From an uncultured Collinsella sp. (GTDB taxonomy: Bacteria; Actinomycetota; Coriobacteriia; Coriobacteriales; Coriobacteriaceae): a stretch of DNA of 26,199 nt. This document shows positions 16,031 to 23,345 of the stretch, piece after piece. The notes under the pieces are model-generated. The model searched no databases, was not told the DNA's origin, and worked only from the letters and a program-made list of their open reading frames with translations. Made by a program: the position numbers and the translations under genes. The stretch is from NCBI GenBank assembly GCA_900540995.1, contig UQHO01000031.1, positions 1-26,199 of the forward strand, written 5' to 3'. Numbering within the stretch: position 1 is the first letter of the stretch; every line of letters begins with the position of its first letter.

Positions 16031-17308
16031 ATGTCCACTAAGTACGCAATCGTTGGCGGCAAGCTCATCGACGGTACCGGCGCCGAGCCGGTCGAGAACT
16101 CCCTCGTTCTGGTCGACGACAACGGCAAGATCGAGTATGCCGGCGTCATGCAGGACCTTCCCGAGGGCGTTGAGGTCATCGACGCCGCCGGCAAGACCGT
16201 CCTTCCCGGCCTGATTGACACCCACTTGCACTTCTCGGGCAACCTGACCGACGATGACACCGACTGGGTCATGCAGCCGCTCCTCGAGAAGCAGGCCGTC
16301 GCCGTCAAGCAGGCCTATGACTGCCTCACCCACGGCCTCACCACCGTCTGCGAGATCGGCCGCTTTGGCATCCAGATTCGCGACTGCATCGACAAGGGCG
16401 TCTTTAAGGGCCCGCGCGTTCTGGCCACCGGTCTTGGCTTCTGCCGCGTTGCCGGCCACGGCGACTCCCACCACTGCACCCAGGAGCTCAACAAGGAATC
16501 GCACCCCTGGGGTGACCAGGTCGACGGTCCTTGGGATCTGCGCAAGGCTGTCCGTCGTCGCCTGCGCGAGAACCCCGATGCCATCAAGATCTGGGCTACC
16601 GGTGGCGGCATCTGGCGCTGGGACTCCGGTCGCGACCAGCACTACTGCTCCGAGGAGATCCAGGCCGTGGTCGAAGAGGCCAAGATGGTCGGCATTCCCG
16701 TGTGGAGCCACTGCTACAACAACCACGCCGCTGCCTACGATTCCGTCCGCTTTGGCTGCGAGCAGCTGATTCACGGCTTCGATATCGATGAGCGCACCAT
16801 GGACCTCATGGCCGAGCAGGGCACCTTCTTCACTCCGACGATCGCCTTCCTGCCCACCTGGTACGCCACCTATCCGCCCGTCTACGTCCCCGAACTGCAC
16901 GACAAGTACGAGGGCACCCTGGTCGAGAAGGAGCTGCAGCGCAACTACGACTGCCTGCGCGAGGCCAAGAAGCGCGGCGTCGTCATGACGATCGGCTCCG
17001 ACTCCTTCTCCTTCGTCACCCCGTACGGCAACTGCTCCATCGAGGAGATGTACGAGTTCGTCGACAAGATCGGCTTCACCCCGGTCGAGACCATCACCTG
17101 TGCCACCCTCAACGGTGCCAAGATGTGCCATATCGAGGACGAGACCGGTTCCATCGAGGCCGGCAAGTGCGCCGACCTGCTGGTCGTCAACGGTGACGTC
17201 GCCGCCGACATCCACGTGCTCAACACCGACAACATGGACGTCATCATGAAGGACGGCTGGATTGTCGAGGCCGGCACCTTCGGCGAGGCAAACAAGTACA
17301 GCGCCTAA
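16031..17308 (+). CDS. Metal-dependent amidohydrolase (prolidase/imidazolonepropionase-like group)
   Basis: 425 residues with the layout of the amidohydrolase superfamily (COG1228-type): a small N-terminal beta sandwich (KYAIVGGKLIDGTG), the first metal motif PGLIDTHLHF (His-x-His, about residues 60-69), a probable bridging lysine in AIKIWATGGG (about 180-189), metal histidines in WSHCYNNH and LIHGFDID, the catalytic Asp in TIGSDSFS, and the closing sandwich segment GSIEAGKCADLLVVNGD. Members hydrolyse amide bonds in Xaa-Pro or N-acyl dipeptides, imidazolonepropionate and similar compounds; motifs alone do not fix the substrate. No signal peptide, so it is cytoplasmic. AAGGAGGAA precedes the ATG at 16031. 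Position after the APC permease and before a two-component system suggests import, hydrolysis and sensing of one nutrient. Confidence 0.9.
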   Translation: MSTKYAIVGGKLIDGTGAEPVENSLVLVDDNGKIEYAGVMQDLPEGVEVIDAAGKTVLPGLIDTHLHFSGNLTDDDTDWVMQPLLEKQAVAVKQAYDCLTHGLTTVCEIGRFGIQIRDCIDKGVFKGPRVLATGLGFCRVAGHGDSHHCTQELNKESHPWGDQVDGPWDLRKAVRRRLRENPDAIKIWATGGGIWRWDSGRDQHYCSEEIQAVVEEAKMVGIPVWSHCYNNHAAAYDSVRFGCEQLIHGFDIDERTMDLMAEQGTFFTPTIAFLPTWYATYPPVYVPELHDKYEGTLVEKELQRNYDCLREAKKRGVVMTIGSDSFSFVTPYGNCSIEEMYEFVDKIGFTPVETITCATLNGAKMCHIEDETGSIEAGKCADLLVVNGDVAADIHVLNTDNMDVIMKDGWIVEAGTFGEANKYSA

Positions 17309-17349
17309 GCTACCGTTCATCGATGGCTTGATGTAAAACACGGTATTTG

Positions 17350-17364
17350 ATTGCATAATGCAAT
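17350..17364. promoter_or_regulatory. Operator-like palindrome with minus-10-like CATAAT before the first LytS-type kinase
   Basis: ATTGCA-TAA-TGCAAT is a perfect palindrome with a 3-nt centre and contains CATAAT (17354-17359). It lies 62 bp before the GTG start and just before a terminator-like hairpin. An upstream ACCGTTCATC (17312-17321) resembles LytTR-type sites and could be an autoregulatory site. Confidence 0.4.
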
Positions 17365-17366
17365 GG

Positions 17367-17390
17367 AGAGGGTCGCTTGCGGCCCTCTTT
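17367..17390 (+). terminator. Terminator-like hairpin between amidohydrolase and kinase
   Basis: AGAGGGTCGC (17367-17376) and GCGGCCCTCT (17379-17388) can pair over 9-10 bp with one G-U, closing on a tight loop and followed by TTATT. It may end the amidohydrolase transcript. Only about 25 nt separate it from the kinase ribosome binding site, too little for a promoter, so kinase transcripts must carry or traverse it. Confidence 0.55.
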
Positions 17391-17426
17391 ATTGCTATGG
17401 GGTGCGTCAGTAAGAAGGAGATGACG

Positions 17427-18812
17427 GTGGATCTCAATAGGCTGATTCTGGGCAAGAGCTACAACTCTACTAAGGTCTTTCGTACCGCTCAGCATGTGGT
17501 TCAAGCCATCTTGCTCGGTATTGTCGTTCCGCTGCTTATCCTGCTGCTCATCTGGGATCTAACCGATAATCCCAATCCCGTTCCGGCCGTTGTCGTCATT
17601 GCCGGCTTGGTCATGCTGTGCTTCTTCTTCTCGTACGTCTTTGTCGTTCCCGACGACCTCACATCGAGCGCAACCGACCGCACGCTCGCCATCGCTTCAA
17701 AAATATTCGCCTACACGTCGCGCGGCCTTACGCCCGAAGCTGCCCTGGGCGCCTCTAAGATCATCCTGTCCGAAACTATCGCCTCTGCCATCTGCTTTAC
17801 CGACGGCAAGCAGGTGTTGGCAAGCTGGGGCGAGGATTCGGCAAAGTGTCCCGCCGGCACCCCGGTTGTGCTCAAGACCACGCTCAACGTCATCGAGACG
17901 GGCGAGCAAAGCGTGTTTTCGCGCGATGCCTCGACCGAGACGGGTGGCTATTTTCCCCGCCTGCGCGCCGGCATTGTCGCACCGCTTACCGTGCGCGGGC
18001 ATTGCGTGGGCACGCTCGAGCTGTATTATCCCCGTCTGAGCAGCATCGATATGCGCCAGACGGCCCTTGCCTCGGGCTTTGCCGATCTCATCTCCACGCA
18101 GCTCGCCAGCTTTGAGCTCGAGCGCCAGGACGAGCTCACAGCCCGCGTTGAGCTTCGTGCCCTGCAGTCGCAGGTCGATCCGCATTTTCTATTCAATACC
18201 ATTAGCACGATCGTGTCGCTCGTTCGAACCGAGCCCGACAAGGCGCGATCGTTGCTGATCGACTTCTCCAACTACTATCGTCAGACGCTTTCTGACTCCG
18301 ATACGCTCACCACGCTCGAGCACGAGGTGGAACAGGGCACTCGCTATATCAATCTTATGCAGGCCCGGTATGGCGACGGCCGTCTGCGCGTTTCGGTCGA
18401 CATCGACTTTGAGGTGCGCGACAGCCTGGTGCCGCCGTTTATCTTGCAGCCGCTGCTCGAAAACTGCATCAAGCATGCGCAGCGCGAGACCGAGCCGCTT
18501 TCTATTCGTGTTAGGGCTTTCGAGACCGATGACGGCTTGGAGATCATCGTCGAAGATGACGGCATCGGGATGAGCGAAGAAGTCTGCGCGCATCTGTTTG
18601 AGCAGCATCGCCGAGAGGAGCCCGAAAGCATTACCGCCGACGGCTCCGTCAAGCGAGGCTGCGGCCTGGCGCTCTTCAACGTGCTTCAGCGCATCCATTT
18701 CTTTTACGGAGAAGATTCTGGTATGCGCGTGAAGTCCCAGGAGGGCGTGGGAACGCAGGTCATCGTAGAGTTGAACGGCGAGCCGCATGAGCCCGCGCCG
18801 TTGACGGTGTAG
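17427..18812 (+). CDS. LytS-type sensor histidine kinase (first pair)
   Basis: 461 residues. Two N-terminal transmembrane helices (about 24-43 and 53-74) with only a short outside loop are followed by a cytoplasmic GAF-like region (about 90-230), a His_kinase domain with the phospho-accepting His253 in QVDPHFLFNT, and an HATPase with FILQPLLENCIKHA (N box) and VEDDGIGM (G box). This is the LytS/YehU-like class but without the 5TM receptor part of LytS. AAGGAG (17415-17420) touches an ATG at 17421 but lies 6 nt before GTG 17427, so GTG is preferred. The LytTR regulator begins 39 bp downstream. With so little outside the membrane, the signal is probably sensed in the membrane or in the GAF-like region. 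It is strongly similar to the second kinase at 23342. Confidence 0.93.
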   Translation: MDLNRLILGKSYNSTKVFRTAQHVVQAILLGIVVPLLILLLIWDLTDNPNPVPAVVVIAGLVMLCFFFSYVFVVPDDLTSSATDRTLAIASKIFAYTSRGLTPEAALGASKIILSETIASAICFTDGKQVLASWGEDSAKCPAGTPVVLKTTLNVIETGEQSVFSRDASTETGGYFPRLRAGIVAPLTVRGHCVGTLELYYPRLSSIDMRQTALASGFADLISTQLASFELERQDELTARVELRALQSQVDPHFLFNTISTIVSLVRTEPDKARSLLIDFSNYYRQTLSDSDTLTTLEHEVEQGTRYINLMQARYGDGRLRVSVDIDFEVRDSLVPPFILQPLLENCIKHAQRETEPLSIRVRAFETDDGLEIIVEDDGIGMSEEVCAHLFEQHRREEPESITADGSVKRGCGLALFNVLQRIHFFYGEDSGMRVKSQEGVGTQVIVELNGEPHEPAPLTV

Positions 18813-18851
18813 CACGCGGTTGGGTTGAGAGAAAAAAGAGGGGAAGCGCAT

Positions 18852-19586
18852 ATGTCCGAAGGCTGGAACATCTTGGTGGTTGATGACGAGCCTCCCATTA
18901 GGGCCGAGCTACGCTATCTGCTGGAAAAGGATGCGCGTGTGGGCCAGATTGCCGAGGCGGGTAATGTCACCGAAGCCGTGGAGTCGATTCTGTCGAACAA
19001 ACCCGACGTGCTGTTTTTAGACATTACCATGCCCGGTCGCTCGGGAATTGAGCTTGCCGAGACGCTGCAGAACCTAAAGACGCCGCCGGTCGTGGTGTTT
19101 GTGACGGCATTTGCCGAGTATGCGGCCGATGCCTATAACCTCGATGCCGTCGATTACGTCGTCAAGCCGGTCGAGGATGCTCGATTGTCAAAGGCGCTCG
19201 ACAAGATCGAGGCTGCCCTGGGCGCTCGCCGTGCCGTCCATGCTCCGCGCCAGCCCTTGCGCCTGACGGTGGATCGCGGTGGCAAAAAGGTGTTTATCCC
19301 TGTGGCGGATGTCTGTTTCTTTGAGGCGCGCGCCGATTTTTGCAACGCCGTCTGCGCCGAGGGAACATATCTGATCAATGAGTCGATTTCCTCGCTCGAG
19401 CGGCGCCTGGCCTCCGAGGGCTTTATTCGCGTTCATCGCAGCTATCTGGTCAATTTGGAAGACGTGCACAATGTTGAGATTGGCTCCACGGGGTTGATGG
19501 AGCTCAGACTCGACCGCGTGAGCTCGACGGTGCCCGTGTCCCGCCGTCGCGCTGCCGAGGTTAAAGCACACTTGGGGCTTGCGTAG
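18852..19586 (+). CDS. LytTR-family response regulator (first pair)
   Basis: 244 residues. The receiver domain (about 1-120) has the acidic pair in LVVDDEPPIR, the phospho-acceptor Asp57 in LFLDITMPG, the Thr in VFVTAF and the Lys in VVKPVEDAR. The LytTR DNA-binding domain (about 140-244) shows KKVFIPVADVCFFEA, FIRVHRSYLVNL and the VPVSRRR end typical of the family. LytTR proteins bind direct repeats, often spaced about two helical turns, in front of exported-protein, transport or surface genes. AGGGGA lies about 8 nt before the ATG. It is co-transcribed with the kinase upstream. A weak 5-bp hairpin (19586-19603) follows. Confidence 0.95.
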   Translation: MSEGWNILVVDDEPPIRAELRYLLEKDARVGQIAEAGNVTEAVESILSNKPDVLFLDITMPGRSGIELAETLQNLKTPPVVVFVTAFAEYAADAYNLDAVDYVVKPVEDARLSKALDKIEAALGARRAVHAPRQPLRLTVDRGGKKVFIPVADVCFFEARADFCNAVCAEGTYLINESISSLERRLASEGFIRVHRSYLVNLEDVHNVEIGSTGLMELRLDRVSSTVPVSRRRAAEVKAHLGLA

Positions 19587-19640
19587 ACGGTCTGCGTGCC
19601 GTCGTTTGCCATCGCAGGTTTGGCATGGGCGCGCGGTGGG

Positions 19641-19646
19641 CATAAT
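19641..19646 (+). promoter_or_regulatory. Candidate minus-10 (GGG-CATAAT) for the phospholipase-like gene
   Basis: CATAAT preceded by GTGGG, 32 nt upstream of the ATG at 19679. TTGGCA at 19620-19625 gives a 15-bp spacer, short but usable as a minus-35. Confidence 0.45.
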
Positions 19647-19678
19647 GGGTGGCATCGAATGAAATCGAAAGGATCATC

Positions 19679-20623
19679 ATGCCCGCGCTTATCACCCATC
19701 ATCTGTTTGGCGAGGAAAGCATCGACCGTCTTCCGCAGGGCGTCATCACGTCCGATGAAGAGCGCATTGCCTTTATCTTGGGCAACCAAGGCCCCGACCC
19801 GTTTTTCTTTCACATTCTGACACCGCGTGTTTCCGACTGCACGCTGCTGGCGCAGGTCATGCATCGGTCGCGCATGTCTCGCCAGTTCGCGTGTCTGCGC
19901 GACGGCGTGTCGCATCTGCTGCCGCGCGACGCCAGCTTGGGTCGTGCCTTTGCGCTGGGCCTGCTGTCTCATTACGTGCTCGACCGCAACGCCCATCCTT
20001 TTGTCTATGAGCAGCAGTTTGGCATCGTGGAGTCCGATTCAGAGCTTGAGAATTCGAGCAGTCAGGTCCATGCCGTGATCGAGAGCGACCTGGATGTACT
20101 GATGCTGCAGCTTAAACGCGATGGCGCTACGGTCGACGATTACCCGCCGGCGGGCGAGATCGTCACCACCGATCGCATCAATCGCGTGGCCGGCGTGCTG
20201 ATGAGCTATGTTGCCGGACGCGTGTACGGCATTGACATTCCGGCGGGGGAGTACGGTGCTGCCGTTGCCAATATGCAGCGACTTTACCGCGCGATTGAGC
20301 CGGCCGGCTCCGCAAAGACGCGCGCGATCTCGCTGGTTGAGGGCTTGGTGCACGACTACTCGCTGCTCGACGGTCTTGCCCATCGCGTGACGACGGAGCT
20401 GCCCGAGCGCACCGGTAACCTGGGCCATCTGACATGGAAGAATCCCTTTACCGACGAGGTCTCGAACGAGAGTTTCCCCGAGGTCTTTGATCGCGCGCTG
20501 GTCGATTACGAGTGCACGGTCGCACGTTTTATCGAGACCGGTGACATGGATGCCGTGACCAGTCACGTCAACTACAGCGGTCGCGTGCTCAATGCCGATG
20601 AGGAGTTCGACCGCGAGGAATAG
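19679..20623 (+). CDS. Zinc-dependent phospholipase C-like protein
   Basis: 314 residues. The N-terminal half carries the pattern of the zinc-dependent phospholipase C family: ITHHLFGEESI at the very start, GNQGPDPFFFH, LLSHYVLDRNAHPF and SSQVHAVIESDLD, which supply His and Asp ligands for a cluster of zinc ions. Unlike clostridial alpha toxin there is no signal peptide and no C-terminal lipid-binding C2-like domain, so this is an intracellular member of unknown substrate. The C-terminal part is acidic and mostly helical. The ATG at 19679 is chosen for GAAAGGA 5 nt upstream; an in-frame ATG at 19649 has none. It has its own likely promoter and is not obviously part of the neighbouring regulatory operon. 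Family assignment is good; activity on phospholipid is not shown by the sequence. Confidence 0.85.
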   Translation: MPALITHHLFGEESIDRLPQGVITSDEERIAFILGNQGPDPFFFHILTPRVSDCTLLAQVMHRSRMSRQFACLRDGVSHLLPRDASLGRAFALGLLSHYVLDRNAHPFVYEQQFGIVESDSELENSSSQVHAVIESDLDVLMLQLKRDGATVDDYPPAGEIVTTDRINRVAGVLMSYVAGRVYGIDIPAGEYGAAVANMQRLYRAIEPAGSAKTRAISLVEGLVHDYSLLDGLAHRVTTELPERTGNLGHLTWKNPFTDEVSNESFPEVFDRALVDYECTVARFIETGDMDAVTSHVNYSGRVLNADEEFDREE

Positions 20624-20677
20624 GGCCCGTGCGTGCCCCTTTGCCGAATCCTTACCGGCGGTTCTGGACAATTGGGG

Positions 20678-20683
20678 TACGAT
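20678..20683 (+). promoter_or_regulatory. Candidate minus-10 (GGGG-TACGAT) for the MFS transporter
   Basis: TACGAT preceded by TTGGGG, 41 nt upstream of the ATG at 20725. TTACCG (about 20652-20657) would give a long spacer of about 20 bp, so the minus-35 is uncertain. Confidence 0.4.
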
Positions 20684-20724
20684 GAACTAACTGCATATCG
20701 GGCGAATACGAAGGGTCCCTGTCC

Positions 20725-21972
20725 ATGAAATACACCAAGCTCGAGCGTAACTGGGTTATGTATGATGTGGGCAATTCGGCCCTTGTGCTGCTCAATACCT
20801 CGGTGGTGCCCATTTACTTTAACGCCATCAATACCGGCGCTTCCTCGGCCGACCTGGTGGTCGCCTGGGGCAATGCGCAGACGATCGCCTCGCTGGTCAT
20901 TGCCATGCTCATGCCCATTCTGGGCGCGCTTGCTGACTACGCAGGCAACAAGATCAAGTTCTTCTTGGGCTTCTTCCTCACGGGCCTGGTGCTTTGCCTG
21001 GCGCAGGCTATCCCAATGTCCGCCATGGCATTTTTGACCGTGTACGTGCTGTGCACCATCGGCCTTAACTCTTCTATGACGTTCTACGACGCCATGCTGC
21101 CTGACATTACCACCGACGAGCGCATGGACGCCGTGTCCAGCTCGGGCTATGCCTGGGGCTATATCGGTTCCACCGTGCCGTTCGTCATCTGCCTGGCGCT
21201 CATCATGGGTGGCCCCGCTCTTGGCGTCCCCACCATGCTGGCAACGCGTCTGTCGTTTATCATCACTGGTGCCTGGTGGCTCATCTTTACCCTGCCGCTC
21301 ATTCGCACCTATAAGCAAAAGTACGGTCGCGAGCGCGGTCCCGAGGACACTATCGGTCACATCGTGGGCGGCGTGTTTTCCGAGGTGGGACACACCATGC
21401 GTGAGATTGCCCACAACAAGACCGTGCTGGTCTACATGATCGCCTTCTTCTTCTATATCGACGGCGTCCACACGGTCATCTCCATGGCCACCAGCTACGG
21501 TTCGGCCTTGGGCATCGATTCGACCCAGCTGGTGCTGGCGCTGCTCGTCACGCAGTTCGTGGCCTTCCCGTCCGCCATTATCTACGGCAAGCTCGCCGGC
21601 CGCGTGGGCACGCTTAACATGATCATGGTGGCCGTCGCCGCCTATATGGGTATCGTGCTCTTCGCTGCGTTCTTCCTTAAGACCGCCTTCGAGTTCTGGG
21701 TGCTCGCCATCCTCGTCGGCCTGTTCCAGGGCGGCGTGCAGGCGCTCAGCCGCAGCTACTTTGGCCGCATTATCCCCAAGGAAAAGTCCAACGAGTACTA
21801 CGGCTTCTTTGATATCTTTGGCCGCTATGCAAGCGTTATGGGCACCTTCCTGGTGTCGGTTGTCACCTCGCTGACCGGCAACCCCTCGCTGGGCGTCCTG
21901 TCCATCGGCGTGCTGCTGGTGGTGGGCTTTATCCTGCTGGTTCGCCTGTCTCGCATGGCCCAGCCGGCATAG
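20725..21972 (+). CDS. MFS transporter, UMF1/Atg22-like family
   Basis: 415 residues with about 12 hydrophobic helices. The Atg22/UMF1 signature is visible: NWVMYDVGNSAL in the first helix, FYDAMLPDITTDERMDAVSS in the loop after helix 4, then GYAWGYIGS, and SRSYFGRIIPKEKSNEYYGF in the second half. Fungal Atg22 exports amino acids from the vacuole; bacterial relatives are proton-coupled transporters of mostly unknown substrate. The central loop (about residues 190-220) is charged and cytoplasmic. The ATG at 20725 is preceded by a weak AAGGG. It is transcribed with the phospholipase-like gene direction but has a likely promoter of its own. The family is secure, the substrate open. Confidence 0.9.
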   Translation: MKYTKLERNWVMYDVGNSALVLLNTSVVPIYFNAINTGASSADLVVAWGNAQTIASLVIAMLMPILGALADYAGNKIKFFLGFFLTGLVLCLAQAIPMSAMAFLTVYVLCTIGLNSSMTFYDAMLPDITTDERMDAVSSSGYAWGYIGSTVPFVICLALIMGGPALGVPTMLATRLSFIITGAWWLIFTLPLIRTYKQKYGRERGPEDTIGHIVGGVFSEVGHTMREIAHNKTVLVYMIAFFFYIDGVHTVISMATSYGSALGIDSTQLVLALLVTQFVAFPSAIIYGKLAGRVGTLNMIMVAVAAYMGIVLFAAFFLKTAFEFWVLAILVGLFQGGVQALSRSYFGRIIPKEKSNEYYGFFDIFGRYASVMGTFLVSVVTSLTGNPSLGVLSIGVLLVVGFILLVRLSRMAQPA

Positions 21973-22021
21973 CGAGGAAAAACGAGTGCCGGGCGGCTAT
22001 TGTGCCTATCCGCGGTACTCT

Positions 22022-22058
22022 TTTGGAAGTATCCGCAATAAACATTCTGACTTCCGAA
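22022..22058. promoter_or_regulatory. Inverted repeat upstream of the glycosyltransferase-kinase-regulator operon
   Basis: TTTGGAAGT (22022-22030) and ACTTCCGAA (22050-22058) match in 8 of 9 paired positions, 19 bp apart, so half-sites are about 28 bp centre to centre. The right arm ends 20 bp before a minus-10-like TATGAT (22078-22083). Confidence 0.4.
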
Positions 22059-22077
22059 CAATGATTAGCCCAAGTGG

Positions 22078-22083
22078 GTATGA
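22078..22083 (+). promoter_or_regulatory. Candidate minus-10 (GGG-TATGAT) for the glycosyltransferase operon
   Basis: TATGAT preceded by GTGGG, 74 nt upstream of the ATG at 22158 and upstream of the terminator-like hairpin. The minus-35 is not evident. Confidence 0.45.
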
Positions 22084-22100
22084 TGGAGTCAGCTAGGTCG

Positions 22101-22136
22101 CGGGGCGTCGCCTGTGTTTGGCGGCGCCCCGTTTTT
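22101..22136 (+). terminator. Strong terminator-like hairpin in front of the glycosyltransferase operon
   Basis: CGGGGCGTCGCC (22101-22112) pairs with GGCGGCGCCCCG (22120-22131) over 12 bp with one G-U and a 7-nt loop, followed by TTTTT (22132-22136). It is 129 bp after the MFS gene and 8 nt before the GGGAGGG ribosome binding site region. Either the MFS terminator or an attenuator of the operon; a promoter cannot fit downstream. Confidence 0.8.
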
Positions 22137-22157
22137 GTGTTGCAGGGAGGGTAAGGC

Positions 22158-23345
22158 ATGAACGCCACGGTCGTGATTCCAACGTATTGGGCGGGCGATG
22201 ACGCTCGCGCAAACGCCCCTGGCACCTACGATCATTCGACGCGACTCAACGCCGCCAATCCCGAACTCGACCGCTGCCTGACCTCGCTCGAGCAGGTGCG
22301 CGACATTCCACGTATTATCTTGCTGGTGGTTTGCCCCGTTTCTGCCACAGCCGATGTGTCGTTGCGCGTGCACGATATCGTCAACGCACATCCTACGCTC
22401 AAGGTCACCGTTGTCACCAATACTCAGGCATCGCGTATCGCCGACCGAGTGGCGCAGATTGCGCCCAAGGGTTCGGGCGAGTGCGTGAGCCTGCGAGGCT
22501 ACGGTGCCATCCGTAACATGGGCCTTGCCTGCGCGGCGGTGCTGGGGCACGATGCGGTTGTCTTTTTGGATGACGACGAGACCGTCATCGACGCCGACTT
22601 TATGAAGCGTGCGACATATGCACTGGGGCAGCAGACGCGCCAGGGCTTGCCGATCTTGGTCAAAAGCGGCTACTTCTACGATCGCGATGGATCGCCGCTG
22701 GCCCCTACGGACAAGGCGGGTATCTGTCATCGCTGGTGGACCAAGCGCATCGAGTTCAATCGCTGGATGAAAAAGGCGCTTTCGGGTACCCGCATCTCGC
22801 GTTCCAACTACGTGTGCGGTGGCCTGATGGCCCTGCATGCCCGCGCCTTTACCCGTGTGGCCTTCGACCCGTTTATCACCCGTGGCGAGGACCTCGACTA
22901 CCTGTTTAACATGCGCATGTTTGGCTACGACGTGTGGTTCGATAACGAGTGGACTGTGCGTCATCTGCCCCCGGAGTCCGAAAAGCGCTCGCCGCGCTTT
23001 ATGCAGGACGTGTACCGTTGGTACTACGAGCGGGCCAAGCTGACGTTCGCCGCGCACCAGAAGGAGCTCATTCCCGTTACGGCGGCATCGCTCATGCCCT
23101 ACCCAGGCCCGTGGATCTCGCGCGAGCTCGACGACCGCGTGCGCAAGACCGCCATGGTCCGCAGCGTGTTTACCCGCGAGCACGAGGGCTACCTGCGCAT
23201 CTGGCGCCACGGTATCGACGAGGCCAAGGCGTATGCGCGACAAAACGCCGCAAGCTACCTGCGTTTCCAGAGCTTTTGGCCCAAGATTATGGATGGGCTT
23301 TGGCGAGACGCACAACTGATCAGTATCCTGGAGGGGGCCGAATGA
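22158..23345 (+). CDS. GT-A type (family 2-like) glycosyltransferase
   Basis: 395 residues, soluble, no membrane helix. The N terminus NATVVIPTYW and the divalent-metal motif VFLDDDETVIDADF (about residues 134-147) mark a GT-A nucleotide-sugar transferase fold. TRGEDLDYLFNMRMFGYDVW (about 238-257) contains the acidic acceptor-side motif, and a helical C-terminal region rich in Trp, Tyr and Arg follows. An unusually long insertion lies between the first strand and the metal motif. Such enzymes add sugars to surface glycans, lipids or proteins; donor and acceptor are unknown. The stop overlaps the start of the following kinase (ATGA), so the two are translationally coupled. A strong terminator-like hairpin directly precedes the gene. 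Confidence 0.85.
   Translation: MNATVVIPTYWAGDDARANAPGTYDHSTRLNAANPELDRCLTSLEQVRDIPRIILLVVCPVSATADVSLRVHDIVNAHPTLKVTVVTNTQASRIADRVAQIAPKGSGECVSLRGYGAIRNMGLACAAVLGHDAVVFLDDDETVIDADFMKRATYALGQQTRQGLPILVKSGYFYDRDGSPLAPTDKAGICHRWWTKRIEFNRWMKKALSGTRISRSNYVCGGLMALHARAFTRVAFDPFITRGEDLDYLFNMRMFGYDVWFDNEWTVRHLPPESEKRSPRFMQDVYRWYYERAKLTFAAHQKELIPVTAASLMPYPGPWISRELDDRVRKTAMVRSVFTREHEGYLRIWRHGIDEAKAYARQNAASYLRFQSFWPKIMDGLWRDAQLISILEGAE

Noticed and set aside
15716..17455. 579-codon reverse-strand frame across permease and amidohydrolase
   Set aside because: Crosses two genes with clear conserved motifs; its translation is low-complexity and matches no family I recognise.
22949..23341. In-frame 131-residue extension of the second kinase
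   Set aside because: It overlaps the glycosyltransferase gene in another frame; the ATGA overlap at 23342 is the natural start.
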